Assembly: GCA_937895845.1 (NCBI GenBank)
Contig: CALBLK010000068.1
Span: 1-50,240 of the forward strand
Source: an uncultured Prevotella sp.
GTDB lineage: Bacteria; Bacteroidota; Bacteroidia; Bacteroidales; Bacteroidaceae
Length of the DNA stretch: 50,240 nt
Direction of reading: 5' to 3'
Shown: positions 49,898-50,240 of the stretch, in pieces
Numbering within the stretch: the first letter of the stretch is position 1
Layout: every line of letters starts with the position of its first letter
Translations under genes and position numbers: made by a program
Notes under the pieces: generated by a model
Database searches by the model: none
The model's input: the letters and a program-made list of their open reading frames with translations, nothing else
What the model was told of the DNA's origin: nothing

Positions 49898-50240
49898 TTA
49901 CTTATGATATATGTTTATAATGTTTTTGTAGTATTTTTCAGCGTTATATCTTTCCATTGACGTAGTGGCAATGTCATGGTAGTCGAAAGCCGTATTCCAC
50001 ATATTTTCGATTTTTTCCTTAAGGTCAGCAATGTTACCACTGCTGAATGTCATGCCTGTCTTGCCTTCTTCTATCATTTCTGGTATTCCACCTATTCTCG
50101 CCCCTAATACTGGCGTTCCCAAACACTCCGCCTCAATCACCGACAGCGGATTGTTTTCGTACCATTCCGAAGGAATCACCGAGAAGCGAGCCTTGCCCAC
50201 GAGTTGCTTGATATCATCCCACTGTTTGAAACCGACGAAC
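49898..50240 (-). CDS. Glycosyltransferase, C-terminal part (5' end beyond window)
   Basis: The frame is open to the right edge and encodes the last 114 residues of a GT-B enzyme. The region SEWYENNPLSVIEAECLGTP contains the E-x7-E motif of the family 1/4 C-terminal domain, followed by ARIGGIPEMIEEGKTGMTF. The N-terminal domain and start are outside the window. An in-frame GTG at 50198-50200 could be misread as a start, but homology continues upstream of it. Confidence 0.9.
   Translation of the reverse strand, partial: FVGFKQWDDIKQLVGKARFSVIPSEWYENNPLSVIEAECLGTPVLGARIGGIPEMIEEGKTGMTFSSGNIADLKEKIENMWNTAFDYHDIATTSMERYNAEKYYKNIINIYHK

Overview
The window looks like chromosome of a member of the Bacteroidales, most likely a Prevotella-type bacterium. 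The evidence is: recurring promoters of the Bacteroidetes form TTTG-N19-21-TAnnTTTG; an HTCS-like regulator (beta-propeller, Y_Y_Y, receiver, AraC); the RprX/RprY pair; a DUF4837 lipoprotein; the sigma-54 activator/LptE/TPR/SecG gene order; the Nif3/zinc-ribbon pair; and a K+-dependent-type membrane pyrophosphatase. Most of the DNA is moderately GC-rich. The outer-membrane receptor at 9.2-11.3 kb and parts of the right-hand polysaccharide cluster are clearly more AT-rich.

Layout, left to right. At 1-3.6 kb are the 5' part of a helix-hairpin-helix/outer-membrane-barrel gene, an Rpn nuclease with tetrapeptide repeats, a FabK/nitronate-monooxygenase-type flavoenzyme and a small lipoprotein. At 3.7-8.8 kb an AmpG-like permease follows a 1273-residue fusion of glycosyltransferase, HIT-type nucleotidyltransferase and SpoIID domains. 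I infer that these two form an undescribed peptidoglycan-fragment salvage module. At 9-11.3 kb is an AT-rich TonB-receptor-like protein. At 11.6-18.9 kb is a run of co-directional genes: rlmN, DUF4837, pdxA, a flippase-like membrane protein, then the sigma-54 activator, lptE, TPR and secG genes, closed by a strong hairpin. A tRNA-His with its own promoter and terminator follows.

At 19.4-24 kb, on the minus strand, are a low-molecular-weight phosphatase, a zinc-ribbon coiled-coil protein, Nif3, and the agmatine-to-putrescine genes aguB and aguA. At 24-25 kb is a gene-poor kilobase with a DUF1846 gene remnant and an array of 22-bp repeats carrying a conserved ACGGNCCGT palindrome. At 25-37.4 kb, on the plus strand, are an acidic-tailed unknown protein, hppA, a large MscS-type channel, kdsA and kdsD (Kdo for lipopolysaccharide), a degenerate HTCS-like regulator, and a secreted phospholipase-D-family protein whose start overlaps the regulator's stop. 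At 37.4-46.5 kb are a large TPR protein, an orphan substrate-binding lipoprotein, radA, rprY/rprX and a superfamily-2 helicase. From 46.5 kb to the right edge are genes of a surface-polysaccharide cluster: a nucleotidyltransferase, two glycosyltransferases and a radical SAM protein.

Much of the window concerns the cell envelope: LPS transport and Kdo synthesis, protein export, mechanosensation, proposed muropeptide salvage, polysaccharide synthesis, and several sensors that could couple these to stress. The most promising leads are the GT-HIT-SpoIID fusion with its permease, the kinase-dead HTCS coupled to a phospholipase-D-like protein, the Rpn gene with a likely internal antitoxin start, and the phased palindrome array.
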